64,000 bases of DNA from assembly GCA_039819785.1 (NCBI GenBank), contig JBCBRH010000018.1, forward strand, positions 1 through 64,000. Reading direction: 5' to 3'. The notes below the pieces were generated by a model. That model had not been told where the DNA came from. It worked only from the letters and a program-made list of their open reading frames with translations, and searched no databases. This DNA is from JBCBRD01 sp039819785 (GTDB lineage Bacteria; Pseudomonadota; Alphaproteobacteria; Rhizobiales; Hyphomicrobiaceae). The translations under genes and the position numbers were made by a program. Shown one piece after another: positions 1 through 8,726 of this stretch (its first letter is position 1; each line of letters starts with the position of its first letter).

Positions 1-1069
1 CTTCGAATTTCTGGACCTCAGAGAGCATCTCGCGCAATCGCCAGAAGTCCTGGCGCTGGGTCTGTGAGGCGGCGATTGCTGCATCCACCACCGTACCGTT
101 TTCCAAAGCCGTTGTGAGGCTCCCCTCCAGCTGGGTCACACCGTTGGTATCGATGTTGCTGGTCGCTGGTTCTGCCGTCAGGTGCGAGACTTCAATTAAT
201 ACGTACCAGGGACTGGTTGTCTGGACGGGCGCGCGTGCCTTTTCGACATGGGTTTCGAGATACTGAATGGCGCGGTGCGGCAGGAACTCGAATGCGGTCA
301 GAGCGTGGGCAAGCTCACGGTTCATGGCTTGGTAGAGGCTGCCAACAGCCTCCAGGCTCGGGCAGGCGACGAAGGCTGTTTCAAACCACAACGGCTTTGG
401 AAAGAGCTTCAGGGTTGCGGCGGTGATGATGCCAAGCGTGCCTTCAGAGCCGATGAAGATGCCGCTCAAGTCGTAGCCGGTGTTGTCTTTTTTGAGGGGC
501 TTGAGGTCTGACAGGATGCTGCCGTCGGCCAGGACCACTTCAAGACCATAGGTCAATTGGCGCGCGTTGCCATAAGACAGGACGGCGGTGCCGCCTGCGT
601 TGGTCGCGAGGTTGCCCCCGATTTGACAGGTGCCTTCGGAGGCAAGTGACAACGGAAAAAGCCTATCGACATTTTCGGCAGCTTCCTGGGCCTGGGCGAG
701 GGTGACGCCGGCGTCACAGACCACATGCTCACCGTCTGGATCGATGTGTCTGATTTGATTGAGCCGTGACAACGAAATGACGATCTCGGTTCCGGTCTCG
801 AATGGTATCTGACCTCCGACAAGCCCAGTGTTCCCGCCTTGGGGCACGACAGCGATGTGCTCGTGATTGGCCAGGGCGAGGATGCGCGACACCTCTTGCG
901 TCGAGGCTGGTTTTAGAACCAACGGAGATTTGCCGACGAAGCGATCCCGCCATTCCGTCATGTAGGGTGCTTGATCCGCCGGATTGGTGATCGCATGGTC
1001 GGGGCCGACGATGTCAATGAACTTCGAGATCACTTCGGGGGTCGGCGATTTGAGTTGGCTGAGGTCCAA
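1..1069 (-). CDS. FAD-binding oxidase, GlcD / D-2-hydroxyglutarate dehydrogenase type (5' part, cut by window edge)
   Basis: Reading the reverse strand from about 1069 gives an open frame that runs off the left edge (about 356 residues seen; the family is about 470). It contains the FAD_binding_4 (PCMH) signature: VVPQGGNTGLVGG near residue 70, then ASEGTCQIGGNLATNAGG and GSEGTLGIIT further on. It then enters the FAD-oxidase C domain (DFWRLREMLSEVQK at the edge). Such enzymes oxidise D-2-hydroxy acids (lactate, glycolate, 2-hydroxyglutarate) with FAD, and the exact substrate cannot be told here. No in-frame ATG precedes the conserved N-terminus; TTG at 1069 is the best start I can find, and the next ATG lies about 40 codons inside. 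Family call is firm, start is weak. Confidence 0.88.
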   Translation of the reverse strand, partial: MDLSQLKSPTPEVISKFIDIVGPDHAITNPADQAPYMTEWRDRFVGKSPLVLKPASTQEVSRILALANHEHIAVVPQGGNTGLVGGQIPFETGTEIVISLSRLNQIRHIDPDGEHVVCDAGVTLAQAQEAAENVDRLFPLSLASEGTCQIGGNLATNAGGTAVLSYGNARQLTYGLEVVLADGSILSDLKPLKKDNTGYDLSGIFIGSEGTLGIITAATLKLFPKPLWFETAFVACPSLEAVGSLYQAMNRELAHALTAFEFLPHRAIQYLETHVEKARAPVQTTSPWYVLIEVSHLTAEPATSNIDTNGVTQLEGSLTTALENGTVVDAAIAASQTQRQDFWRLREMLSEVQKFE

Positions 1070-1315
1070 CGTGCGCGCTGCTCTTTGCGTTGATGGTGTT
1101 TGGTGACGCCATATGGCCCGATGGGACGGCCGTGGGCGCCGGTTACGTCATATTGCGATCTGGGTGGAAAAAGCGCAAATCATCGGGTGGTTGTGGTGAT
1201 GTGGTACGCCGCTCGGCAAGCGGTCGGCGCGGCCATTTTTGAAAAAACCGCGCCGTTCGAGACTTTGTATGGTGGCCTGGGTCAGCGACCCGGGATGGCC
1301 TGGACGGCCTTGGTG

Positions 1316-2461
1316 CTAGCGCAACCCTTCGACTTCCAGCTTGCCGGAACCTTTGAAACTCAGCTTGGTTCGATAACGGAATTCGATGCCTTTGATGGCG
1401 CGCTTGCGTCCTTTCAGATCGAAGGGTTGGGATGTTTGGTTTTTGCGTACCCAACCATAAAGCGGGATGTCCTCCTGGCTACCATTCCCATAGGTCACGC
1501 GCATTCCGTAAAGGCGGATGTCCTGGCGGCGTGCCGTGACGCGCAATGCCCGAAAGCGACCGGCTTGGCGCCCGATTGGGATGGCATCGTAGTCCTTGCT
1601 CAGGACGGCTGCCCGCCCGACGCCGAGCAGCACCCAACCTTTGACTTTCTGTGCGCCACCGCCTGGACGTGGAGCTGTGACCGGGGGCCGATTGAGATTC
1701 GCCAGCAAGAGCATGCTGCCTTGACCAAGGTCACGATCGCGTCGGCGGCCGCGATAGGAGACGTTGATGGATTGGATACGGCGGGGGCGATCAAGGTTGA
1801 TCTTATAGATTGGGTCGCCGGGGCGAATCAGCGTGTCTGGGCGGAAACGTCTGCCTGAGCCGTCGCGAAAACTGACCATCACGCTTGAAACGAAGACGGG
1901 GCGCTTTCGTGCGATAATTCCCAAGACATCGGTTCTAGCAATATCCCGACGAACGGCGACGTCGCGGTTGTCCCGGCGTGTTCGAACGGTGAGGTCGCCA
2001 AGTGAGTTCCAGTTTTTGCGCCAATCCCGGCCCGCAATTCCGCCACGCCCGTTATCACGTACGGCGCGGATGCCAGCAATCTGAACGACCGCCTGCGCAT
2101 CACCACGCCTCCCTCGGGTGGTATGAACGACGCGCACTTCATCAATGAAGCGTCCGGACCTGTTTTGGAAATCGATAACGATGGGGTTGCTGTTCCGGTT
2201 TAAGCGCCGGTTCACGCGAAACGTTTGGGTCCGGCCTGCTCCGAAGCGGATGGTCACGCTTTCTACCGTCACCGCGCCGCGTTCCACGGCAAGTTCAACG
2301 GCGCTGAAGCGCTGATCCGGTCTGGGATTTTCAACTTCGTCTTGATCCTTCGACAGGTCCGCGCGCACGGATCCCATTACGACGACGTCGCGCGCTTGTG
2401 CTGGCCCGGCCGCCCAAAGCAGTGATGCTCCGACGAAAAGGGCCGTGGCGTGTTTGAGCAT
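1316..2461 (-). CDS. Secreted protein of unknown function with three internal repeats
   Basis: A protein of 381 residues with a clear signal peptide (MLKHATALFVGASLLWAAG, cleavage about after AQA). The start at 2461 is chosen because GGGAGAGA lies 5-7 bases upstream; an in-frame ATG at 2503 has no ribosome site. The mature part looks like three beta-rich units of about 110 residues. Each has a hydrophobic strand with V.V.F/YG.G, a basic stretch, and a closing strand (VVHTTRGRR, NVSYRGRRR, EFRYRTKLS). I recognise no enzymatic motif. The fold may resemble DUF2541-like or Ig-like periplasmic modules, but that is a guess. It is divergent from the XdhC-like gene, with 369 bp between. Confidence 0.8.
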   Translation of the reverse strand: MLKHATALFVGASLLWAAGPAQARDVVVMGSVRADLSKDQDEVENPRPDQRFSAVELAVERGAVTVESVTIRFGAGRTQTFRVNRRLNRNSNPIVIDFQNRSGRFIDEVRVVHTTRGRRGDAQAVVQIAGIRAVRDNGRGGIAGRDWRKNWNSLGDLTVRTRRDNRDVAVRRDIARTDVLGIIARKRPVFVSSVMVSFRDGSGRRFRPDTLIRPGDPIYKINLDRPRRIQSINVSYRGRRRDRDLGQGSMLLLANLNRPPVTAPRPGGGAQKVKGWVLLGVGRAAVLSKDYDAIPIGRQAGRFRALRVTARRQDIRLYGMRVTYGNGSQEDIPLYGWVRKNQTSQPFDLKGRKRAIKGIEFRYRTKLSFKGSGKLEVEGLR

Positions 2462-2830
2462 GTGGTCTCTCCCTATTGTTTTCGTGTCGTGTTGTTCCGA
2501 CATCGTTGTTGTGCTGACTTTGATTTTCTAAATGCGCAGTAAAGCACGCTCGTGGCGCGTTCGCGTCAATTCATCGGGTCTGCTGCCGTTTTGTTTGAAT
2601 GAGTATTCCGATGAGACGATGAATGAGAGCTGAGCCGCGCATTCAACTGGACGATGGGGCCACCGGGTCGTCACGCTTTTTGGACGCAATGCTTGGTTGA
2701 TGGTGTGAACCTGTTTGGCGCGTTGACGTAAAGATCGAACAAGAATGCTGGCCTTGTGCCGCCACTCCTGCGGGGTCGTGGTGCTGAAACCAGAAATGCT
2801 GGAAAGCCGAAATTGAACGAGAGGACGACC
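2462..2830. other. Intergenic region between divergent genes
   Basis: 369 bp separating the secreted repeat protein (-) from the XdhC-like gene (+), so it must hold promoters for both. A TTGACG hexamer at 2723-2728 could be a -35 for the rightward gene, but no convincing -10 follows at 16-18 bp. No coding frame or RNA gene is evident. Confidence 0.5.
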
Positions 2831-3907
2831 ATGCCTGCTGCAATAAACCCGTTGGCCATGGCCTGTGCGCAACTGAAAGACGGCGTTCCTGTTGCGGTCG
2901 CCACGGTTGTCGAGACCTGGGGATCGGCGCCGGTGCCGGTCGGCGGGCAACTTGTCGTCGTCGATGAGACCACGTTTTTTGGCTCAGTTTCTGGAGGGTG
3001 TGTCGAGAACGAAGTCATAATCCAGGCGCTGGACTGTATCCAATCCGGGAAACCGCAGCTTTTAGAGTTCGGCATAGAAGACGATACTGCGTGGTCTGTC
3101 GGGCTGCCGTGCGGCGGGCAGATACAGGTTTTCGTTGAACGTTTTTCACCGCGCGATGACGCTGACGCGGTTGCCAGCCTGCAGTCCGCTGTTGCAAACC
3201 GCGTGCTGTCGCAATGGCAGACTGATGTCGAGACCGGCAAGCGTACATATGAGGTGATTTCTACGACTGCTGAAAGCGCGGCTGTTCCAGGATTGCCGGG
3301 TGGCGGCGGTGGGCAGGCCTCTGGTTTGCGCCAAGTGACTGGTGATGTGTCGGGCAAGGCGTTGTTGGATGCGGGGGATCACGCGGACACGGGGGACAAG
3401 CGCCTTTTCACCCATGTGGTTCGCCCGCCCGCTCGTCTGGCTGTGATTGGCGCGACGCACATTGCGCAAGTTCTAACCGAACTGATTTCGGCCACCGGGT
3501 TTCAAGCCGTGATCATCGACCCCAGAGAGGCCTATGCCAACGAGGCACGGTTTGCCAACGCGACCTTGATGCGCGCTTGGCCAGCCGATGCTTTGCCGGA
3601 ATTGGGGCTGGATGGGTTTACAGGGGTGGCTGCGTTGGCGCATGTGCCTGACATCGATGATCCCGCGCTCAAGTTGGCGGTCGACAGCCCGGCGTTTTAT
3701 GTGGGGGCTCTGGGGTCGCGCCGCAATCACGCAAAGCGCCGGGAGCGTTTGCTGGCTGCTGGCATGCCGCAAGACCGGTTCGCGCGCATCAGATGTCCGA
3801 TCGGCCTGGATATCGGTGCTGTTAACCCGGCTGAGATTGCGGTGTCGGTTATGGCAGAGTTTGTCCTTGCACTGCGAGGGCAAAAGCGTGTTGCGAAGGC
3901 TGCTTAG
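2831..3907 (+). CDS. XdhC/CoxI family molybdenum-cofactor insertion protein
   Basis: 358 residues. The N-terminal XdhC_CoxI domain carries VETWGSAPVPVGG and the SGGCVENEV motif (residues about 28-65). The C-terminal Rossmann-like XdhC_C domain carries LAVIGATHIAQVL, YVGALGSRRNHAKR and GLDIGAVNPAEIAVSVMAEF. Family members hold and sulfurate Moco and hand it to xanthine dehydrogenase or CO-dehydrogenase-like hydroxylases. The start at 2831 follows GAGAGGACGACC; the frame is open upstream but lacks another good start. The next gene begins 42 bp downstream and encodes a MocA-like transferase, so the pair forms a cofactor-maturation unit. No hydroxylase structural genes are nearby. Confidence 0.9.
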   Translation: MPAAINPLAMACAQLKDGVPVAVATVVETWGSAPVPVGGQLVVVDETTFFGSVSGGCVENEVIIQALDCIQSGKPQLLEFGIEDDTAWSVGLPCGGQIQVFVERFSPRDDADAVASLQSAVANRVLSQWQTDVETGKRTYEVISTTAESAAVPGLPGGGGGQASGLRQVTGDVSGKALLDAGDHADTGDKRLFTHVVRPPARLAVIGATHIAQVLTELISATGFQAVIIDPREAYANEARFANATLMRAWPADALPELGLDGFTGVAALAHVPDIDDPALKLAVDSPAFYVGALGSRRNHAKRRERLLAAGMPQDRFARIRCPIGLDIGAVNPAEIAVSVMAEFVLALRGQKRVAKAA

Positions 3908-3949
3908 GTTGTGCCGGTTTGGGTTGATCGCGTTGGAGCATTGGGCGCG

Positions 3950-4693
3950 ATGAGCGTCGACTTGATCATCCTGGCCAGTGGCGCGTCGCGGCGCTTCGGT
4001 GTCGAGGACAAGCTGCTCGCAAATCTCGACGGCAAACCCGTTCTGGCCCACACGCTTCAGGCTGTTGCACTGTCGCGGGTGCAAACCATCGTGGGTGTCG
4101 TGCGGCCCGAAGCAGCTGCCGTTTGCGCAATCTTTGATGTGTTTGAGATTGGCCAGAGGCGATTGCGGATCGTCGTCAATGATGACGCTGAGCTAGGCAT
4201 GTCAGCGGCCATCCGTGCGGGTGTGTCTGACGTCATGGCTCGTGGTGCTGCGGTGGTAACTGGGGTCGCGCGTCGCGGAGAGGACGGCCAATTGGATAGC
4301 GATGCGCCACGCGGACTCGCCATCCTGCCTGCGGATATGCCACTGATCGGTGTTGACCTTATCAATGAGCTCATCGATGTCTTCGATGCCCATGGCGGAA
4401 AACGGGTCGTTATGCCGGTCACGCGTACCAAGTCTGAGGCCGGGGGCGCGGCAGGATCAGAGGTCGGTGAGGCGCAGCGTAACCCCGTCATATGGCCTCA
4501 GGCGATGTGGGAAGGCCTCCTGCAGCTCAGTGGCGACAAGGGCGGTAAAGCGCTGCTGGCTGCTATGGACGACGCGCAGGTGGTGCGGGTGCCGGTCGCG
4601 GATGGCACGCATTTTTTTGATGTCGATACGTCCGATGCCGTGAGCGAGGCGGCTGATCTCCTGCGGAAACGGAAGATTGGTGACGTCGCTTGA
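3950..4693 (+). CDS. Molybdopterin nucleotidyltransferase, MobA/MocA-like
   Basis: 247 residues of the MobA-like NTP-transferase family. The N-terminal nucleotide-binding loop reads LASGASRRFGVEDK, the middle holds AELGMSAAIRAGV, and the metal-binding region is LAILPADMPLIG, as in CTP:molybdopterin cytidylyltransferases (MocA) that make MCD for xanthine-dehydrogenase-type enzymes. The start at 3950 places the conserved strand at the N-terminus and has GGAG about 11 bases upstream; an in-frame ATG at 3911 would add 13 unconserved residues. It follows the XdhC-like gene by 42 bp, which supports MCD supply to a hydroxylase encoded elsewhere. GTP versus CTP specificity is inferred from that context. 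Confidence 0.85.
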   Translation: MSVDLIILASGASRRFGVEDKLLANLDGKPVLAHTLQAVALSRVQTIVGVVRPEAAAVCAIFDVFEIGQRRLRIVVNDDAELGMSAAIRAGVSDVMARGAAVVTGVARRGEDGQLDSDAPRGLAILPADMPLIGVDLINELIDVFDAHGGKRVVMPVTRTKSEAGGAAGSEVGEAQRNPVIWPQAMWEGLLQLSGDKGGKALLAAMDDAQVVRVPVADGTHFFDVDTSDAVSEAADLLRKRKIGDVA

Positions 4694-4704
4694 AGCCTTC
4701 AAGC
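4688..4704. repeat. Perfect 7-bp hairpin over the stop of the MocA-like gene
   Basis: GCTTGAA-GCC-TTCAAGC overlaps the stop codon of the rightward gene and lies between two convergent genes. No T-run follows on either strand, so it is not a standard intrinsic terminator, though it may protect or end the transcript. Confidence 0.45.
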
Positions 4705-4772
4705 AAAAGTTCGAGCTGCATGAAGTCAGGATGCGCCTGGCGCGTCAGGAACACCGGCTTAAGCGATGTCCA

Positions 4773-6542
4773 TCAATCGGTGGGTTGCGGCTTTTGCGGC
4801 TTGGTATTTGGCTTGGTTTGCGGGAACAGCAGGTCGATGAACTTTTCAGCCGTCGGGGCGGGTTCATGATTGGCAAGCCCGGGACGTTCGTTTGCCTCGA
4901 TGATGACGTAGTCGGGTTTTGTGACATCTGGCACGATCAGGTCCATGCCGGCGACAGGCATCTGGAGAACGCGGGCCGCGGCGATGGCAGCATCTCGTAG
5001 CTCTGGATGCACAATTTCCGTGACGTCGTGGATTGTCCCACCGGTGTGGAGATTGGCTGTCTTGCGAACGGCCAGTGTGCGGCCTTTTTCAAGAACGTCA
5101 GACATATGGAAGCCGGCAGTGTGCACGCAGCGTTCGGTTTCGGAATCGACTGGAATACGGCTTTCGCCACGGGTCGCGGCGGCGCGTCGCCGGCTTTGCT
5201 TTTCGATCAGCTCTTTGATTGTGTGCTGGCCATCGCCGACGATGCCGGCCGGCTTGCGAATGGCGGCGGCGACCATTTCCCCGCCAATGACGATGACGCG
5301 CAGATCATCTCCGGTGACGTACGTTTCGAGGATGACGGTTTCACACAGCTTCTTGGCGTGAGCCACGGCTGCACGAACTTCCAAACCGGACGTGATGTCT
5401 ACGAAAACACCGCTGCCCTGTTCACCTCGTGCAGGCTTGACGACGATGCTGCCTTCCCGCTCGAGGAAGGCGATGGCGTCTTCCTCTTTTTTAACGGTCA
5501 ATTGTGCAGGAACGCGGATGCCGGCCGCTTTCAACAGCCGGTGGGTGAGGGTTTTGTCATCACACCGGCTCATGGCAACGGCGCTTGTAAGATCAGACAG
5601 GCTCTCGCGGCAGCTGATGCGGCGGCCGCCGAGGGAGAGGGTGAAAAGGCCGGTATCGGCATCTTCGACCTCGACGGTGATGCCGCGGCGTCGCGCTTCA
5701 TCGACGATGATCTGCGCATAGATGTTGAGTTCTTCACTGACCTGCGGGCCAACAAAAAGTTTCTCGTTGATGGGGTTTTTCTTTTTGACGCAGAAGACAG
5801 GGACTTGCTGGAAGCCTAGCTTACGGTAGAGCGCTAGAGCATCGTCGTTGTCGTACATCACGGACAAATCCATGAAGTTCCGGCCGTTCCTGCGGAACCC
5901 AGCGGCCAATTCGGTGATCAGGTCGCTTCCCACACCGGGGATTTTCGCCTGGATGTCGACGGCCAGCGACCACAAGCTCGATCCACCGCGCGGGTCACCG
6001 AACGCTTCGAAATGGTCGACCCCCATGACGACGCCCTGTGGGGTGCCCTCCAAGTCCTCGGCAATCAGACACTTCACGCAGTCGGGTGTGGCTCGGTCCG
6101 CGAAAAACCCGGTGCGGACGGGCACCATTCCACGGGCGAGATAAATGGCGTTGATGGTTTTTTCATCTGTCGGACGTGCTGACCGGATCCGGATGCCACT
6201 GGATGCTCTTGCATCGCTTTTCTTGAGGTCGCCCTTGGTCAGGTCGAGGCGGAAGGTGTGCGAGGGATCCAGGAACAGGGCATGTGGCGCGTGCGCGAGC
6301 ACGACGTGGGGTTCGCGGACATAAAGTGCGACGTCACGCTGACCGGCCTGTTCATGGCGGATCGTTTCAGCCAGATAGGCACTATCTGAAAACGTCTGTC
6401 CGAAAATGAGGTTGCCCCACCCGCAGTCGACGATCGCATCGGGTGTCATGCCCGGGTGGTTGTCGACGTTGAGCAGTTCATCCCAATTGTCATTTTGGGC
6501 CGAGGCTGGTTCTGGCTTGGGTTGTTTTTGTGCGGCAGCCAT
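4773..6542 (-). CDS. ngg: N-acetylglutaminylglutamine synthetase (GNAT + ATP-grasp fusion)
   Basis: 589 residues. The N-terminal half is a GNAT acetyltransferase (SSLWSLAVDIQAKIPGVGSD at about 195-215, then DLSVMYDNDDALALYRKLGF). The C-terminal half is an ATP-grasp ligase like cyanophycin synthetase/RimK (VVKPARGEQGSGVFVDI, VILETYVTGDDLRVIVIGG, VIIEANERPGL). This two-domain protein makes N-acetylglutaminylglutamine, precursor of the osmolyte NAGGN, and is always paired with an AsnB-like amidotransferase, here 63 bp upstream in the same operon. The start at 6542 is chosen for GAGGAG 8 bases upstream; an ATG at 6587 lacks one. Confidence 0.92.
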   Translation of the reverse strand: MAAAQKQPKPEPASAQNDNWDELLNVDNHPGMTPDAIVDCGWGNLIFGQTFSDSAYLAETIRHEQAGQRDVALYVREPHVVLAHAPHALFLDPSHTFRLDLTKGDLKKSDARASSGIRIRSARPTDEKTINAIYLARGMVPVRTGFFADRATPDCVKCLIAEDLEGTPQGVVMGVDHFEAFGDPRGGSSLWSLAVDIQAKIPGVGSDLITELAAGFRRNGRNFMDLSVMYDNDDALALYRKLGFQQVPVFCVKKKNPINEKLFVGPQVSEELNIYAQIIVDEARRRGITVEVEDADTGLFTLSLGGRRISCRESLSDLTSAVAMSRCDDKTLTHRLLKAAGIRVPAQLTVKKEEDAIAFLEREGSIVVKPARGEQGSGVFVDITSGLEVRAAVAHAKKLCETVILETYVTGDDLRVIVIGGEMVAAAIRKPAGIVGDGQHTIKELIEKQSRRRAAATRGESRIPVDSETERCVHTAGFHMSDVLEKGRTLAVRKTANLHTGGTIHDVTEIVHPELRDAAIAAARVLQMPVAGMDLIVPDVTKPDYVIIEANERPGLANHEPAPTAEKFIDLLFPQTKPNTKPQKPQPTD

Positions 6543-6605
6543 TTTTCGGCTCCTCAGTTTCCACTGCGTATCGATTTGTCTCGTCATTGCTTTTTAGCAA
6601 CGACA

Positions 6606-8387
6606 TCATGCGTTTACGTGTGACTGCAGCCAAAGTTCCAGCAGCGCGATCTGCCATAGTTTCGATCCGCGCAGCGGTGTGATGTGGTCCGCTGGGGCGG
6701 CCATGAGTTTGTCGATGTAGTCCTGCTTGAACAGACCACGTGATTGGGCCTTTTCGTTGGTCAATGCATCGCGGACCATATCAAGAACCGGACCTTCAAT
6801 GTACTTCAAGGCTGGAACAGGGAAATAGCCCTTTGGGCGGTCAATGACTTCCGACGGGATGACTTTGCGGGCCACGTCCTTGAGCACGCCTTTGCCTTCC
6901 TGTTTCAATTTGTGTTCTTCAGGAATGCTTGCGGCAAGTTCTACGACCTCATGGTCGAGGAAGGGGACGCGGGCTTCCAGACCCCAGGCCATGGTCATGT
7001 TGTCGACGCGTTTGACGGGGTCATCGGTCAGCATGATGCGTGTGTCGATCCGCAATGCGCGGTCCACGGCACTGTCGGCACCTGGTTCGGCGAAGTGGGC
7101 CTCAACGAAGTTTAAAGAGTGGTCATCTCCCAGGTAGCTATCTGAGATCGCCTCGCCGTATTCGGTGTGGTCGCGGTCAAAGAAGGCCTTCGCGTAGTCG
7201 GCAACGGCGTTGTTTGAGTTCCGTAACGGAGGATACCAGTGGTATCCGCCAAAGATCTCATCGGCACCCTGGCCCGACTGCACCACTTTCACATGCTTTG
7301 CGACTTCCTGACTGAGCAGGAAGAAACCAATGTTGTCGTGGCTGACCATTGGTTCGGACTGCGCTTTGATGGTGGCTGGCAGGTGGGCGAGAATGTCGAC
7401 GGTCGGCACCTTTAGTTTGTGATGCTCGGTTCCATAGTGACGGGCCACAAGATCCGAATACTGGAACTCGTTGCCCTTCTCGCCGCCCACGTCTTCGAAG
7501 CCGACGGAAAAGGTTTTGAGTGATTTCTGGCCGGCTTCGGCCAGCAGTCCGACGATCAGGGATGAGTCCACACCGCCCGATAGGAGGACGCCGACGGGGA
7601 CATCGGCGACCATGCGGCGGTCAACGGCTGTGCGGAGAGCCTCATGGACACGGTGTTCCCATTCCTCTGCGGTGACGTCTACGTCGGCCGATGAGCGCGC
7701 GAAACCGGGTGTCCAGTAGACGTGGTCTTTGCGTGTCCCGTCCGCCTCGATGACGGCGATGGTGGCTGGTGGCAGTTTGCGGACGCCCTTCAGGATTGTG
7801 TAGGGCGCGGGCACCACGGCGTGGAACGTCATGTAGTGGTGGAGTGCGATGGGATCGATGCTGGTGTCGATGTCTCCGCTGGCGAGGATGGCTGGCAGCG
7901 AGGATGCGAAACGGAGCGTTTTGCCGCCGTCTGTTTCAGACAGGTAAAGCGGTTTGATGCCCAGGCGGTCACGCGCCATCACCACCCGGCCGCTATCGCG
8001 CTCATGGATGACGAAGGCGAACATACCGTTGAAGTGCTCGACGCAGGACGTGCCCCACTCGGCGTAGGACCGCAAAATGACTTCCGTGTCGCTCGTCGAG
8101 AAAAACGTGTGTCCTTTTGATTTGAGCGTCTCGCGCAGGCTCTTATAGTTATAGATGCAACCATTGAAGACCAACGTCAGTCCGCTGGCGGGGTCCGTCA
8201 TCGGTTGCTGGCCAGTTGCGGACAAATCGATGATCTGGAGGCGGCGATGTCCGAAAGCGACACTACCTTGCTGATACAGACCGCCGGCATCAGGCCCGCG
8301 AGGCCGCATCACCTCGGCCATTGCCGAGACGCCAAGTGGTGATGCAGGCGCGCCGTTGAAGCGCAGCTCTCCGCAAATGCCGCACAT
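6606..8387 (-). CDS. asnO: N-acetylglutaminylglutamine amidotransferase (asparagine-synthase family)
   Basis: 593 residues. The start at 8387 is fixed by the invariant N-terminal nucleophile Cys2 (MCGICGEL) and AAAGGA just upstream. The glutaminase domain includes RGPDAGG and GHRRLQIIDLS; the synthetase domain has the PP-loop VGVLLSGGVDSSLI and SGQGADEIFGGYHWYP. It amidates N-acetylglutaminylglutamine to NAGGN, a compatible solute accumulated under salt stress. It is the promoter-proximal gene of a two-gene operon with ngg. Induction by osmotic stress is expected from the known systems but is not shown by the sequence. Confidence 0.93.
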   Translation of the reverse strand: MCGICGELRFNGAPASPLGVSAMAEVMRPRGPDAGGLYQQGSVAFGHRRLQIIDLSATGQQPMTDPASGLTLVFNGCIYNYKSLRETLKSKGHTFFSTSDTEVILRSYAEWGTSCVEHFNGMFAFVIHERDSGRVVMARDRLGIKPLYLSETDGGKTLRFASSLPAILASGDIDTSIDPIALHHYMTFHAVVPAPYTILKGVRKLPPATIAVIEADGTRKDHVYWTPGFARSSADVDVTAEEWEHRVHEALRTAVDRRMVADVPVGVLLSGGVDSSLIVGLLAEAGQKSLKTFSVGFEDVGGEKGNEFQYSDLVARHYGTEHHKLKVPTVDILAHLPATIKAQSEPMVSHDNIGFFLLSQEVAKHVKVVQSGQGADEIFGGYHWYPPLRNSNNAVADYAKAFFDRDHTEYGEAISDSYLGDDHSLNFVEAHFAEPGADSAVDRALRIDTRIMLTDDPVKRVDNMTMAWGLEARVPFLDHEVVELAASIPEEHKLKQEGKGVLKDVARKVIPSEVIDRPKGYFPVPALKYIEGPVLDMVRDALTNEKAQSRGLFKQDYIDKLMAAPADHITPLRGSKLWQIALLELWLQSHVNA

Positions 8388-8726
8388 ATTGGTCCTTTGA
8401 GCGTTGGATGGGTTGGGGGATGTTGTACACGCCATAACCTTATAACCGGAATGCGGCTTATGGCGCGTGTGATGCCGATCGAGGTTGGTATCGAGGCTAC
8501 TGGGTATCTGTCGAGACCTCTGAACCATGGTCTTTGGTCGCGGGCGGGGCGATATCGGCCTTAAAGCCCGTGAAACCGGTGTATTCACATGGAGTTCAGT
8601 CTCGATATGGACATACTTCAGCAATGGTCCCGTAAGATCCTGGTTGCACTGTGAAACGTATCGACCGTGTGCACTTAACCAGTTGGCGGCAATGGGGCTG
8701 GTTTGAAGATGCCCTAGAGGACTTTG
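8388..8726. other. Divergent promoter region of the osmolyte and RND operons
   Basis: 339 bp between asnO (-) and the RND adaptor (+). On the reverse strand a GGTTAT-AA-GGTTAT direct repeat (about 8432-8447) sits 45-60 bases before the asnO start and contains a TATAAG that could be its -10. No coding frame or RNA gene is seen. Confidence 0.4.

Noticed and set aside
1100..1858. Rightward frame of 252 codons
   Set aside because: It is antisense to the secreted repeat protein, which has signal peptide and ribosome site.
4688..4704. Hairpin considered as terminator
   Set aside because: No T-run on either strand; kept only as a repeat.
5007..5819. Rightward frame of 270 codons
   Set aside because: Antisense shadow of the ngg ATP-grasp domain.
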